Assembly (NCBI GenBank): GCA_028718465.1
Contig: JAQULX010000038.1
Coordinates: forward strand, 1-12,813
From: Dehalococcoidales bacterium
GTDB lineage: Bacteria; Chloroflexota; Dehalococcoidia; Dehalococcoidales; UBA3254
Direction of reading: 5' to 3'
DNA length: 12,813 nt
Part shown: piece by piece, positions 12,693 to 12,813 of the stretch
Layout of the letters: each line of letters starts with the position of its first letter
Position numbering within the stretch: the stretch's first letter is position 1
Notes under the pieces: model-generated
What the model was told of the DNA's origin: nothing
The model's input: the letters and a program-made list of their open reading frames with translations, nothing else
Databases searched by the model: none
Made by a program: the position numbers and the translations under genes

Positions 12693-12742
12693 ACGCTGGA
12701 TTATGGCGGGGGGATAAAACCGCCGCTACACTACAAAAACGA

Positions 12743-12772
12743 CGCCCTCGCTGGGTTTCTCCTGCGAGGGCG
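12743..12772 (-). terminator. Probable minus-strand terminator at right edge
   Basis: CGCCCTCGC (12743-12751) and GCGAGGGCG (12764-12772) form a perfect 9-bp stem with a 12-base loop. On the minus strand it is followed by TCG and five T (complement of 12735-12739). It would terminate a minus-strand gene entering from the right. One minus-strand frame at the edge ends KLQQPV-stop (12812-12792), 19 bases before the stem, which could be the tail of that gene, but six residues are too few to call it. Confidence 0.5.
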
Positions 12773-12813
12773 CCGGCATTTAGACAGGCAGTTAGACCGG
12801 CTGCTGCAATTTC

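Overview
The window (about 12.8 kb, GC-rich, strong GGAGG-type ribosome binding sites) holds seven convincing protein genes. All of them are secreted, membrane-anchored or membrane-embedded, and I see no metabolic or information-processing gene, rRNA, tRNA, CRISPR array or intact mobile element. The surface proteins use Sec signal peptides and, in two cases, a C-terminal membrane helix with a short basic tail. There is no LPXTG sortase signal, SLH repeat or outer-membrane anchor. Together with a SipW/ER-type signal peptidase, a TasA-like protein and a DUF5305-like protein, this suggests a bacterium with one membrane: a Dehalococcoidia-like Chloroflexota or a Peptococcaceae-like Firmicute. GC-rich dispersed hairpins of the kind I associate with Chloroflexota genomes lean slightly to the former. 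The taxonomic call is an inference.

Layout. (1) 1-203: leader with a good sigma70-type promoter and a possible operator. (2) 204-3506, plus strand: a secreted IPT/TIG protein with a WxL-like C-terminus, a DUF916-like two-domain Ig protein with a C-terminal membrane anchor, and a fibronectin-III/poly-Gly/beta-domain protein with a C-terminal membrane anchor. The spacers between them are rich in hairpins. (3) 3507-3949: non-coding convergent region. (4) 8349-3950, minus strand: a small TasA/CalY-like SipW-type substrate followed by a 1240-residue multidomain adhesin-like protein (two DNRLRE-like beta domains, a split Calx-beta-like domain, Big/MBG domains and three C-terminal Ig repeats). (5) 8350-9225: divergent spacer carrying a candidate leader RNA (minus promoter plus intrinsic terminator) for the TasA-like operon and a good plus-strand promoter for the next gene. 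(6) 9226-12625, plus strand: a polytopic membrane protein fused to an S26B (Ser/His) signal peptidase, a spacer with seven heptamer repeats, and a DUF5305-like protein with a duplicated ectodomain. (7) 12626-12813: GC-rich hairpin repeats and a probable minus-strand terminator.

Working model (inference): this is a surface-fibre or extracellular-matrix locus. The S26B peptidase matures the TasA-like subunit, the DUF5305 protein acts at the membrane in assembly or regulation, the 1240-residue protein is a large secreted adhesin, and the three plus-strand genes at the left form a WxL/DUF916-like surface complex tethered to the membrane.
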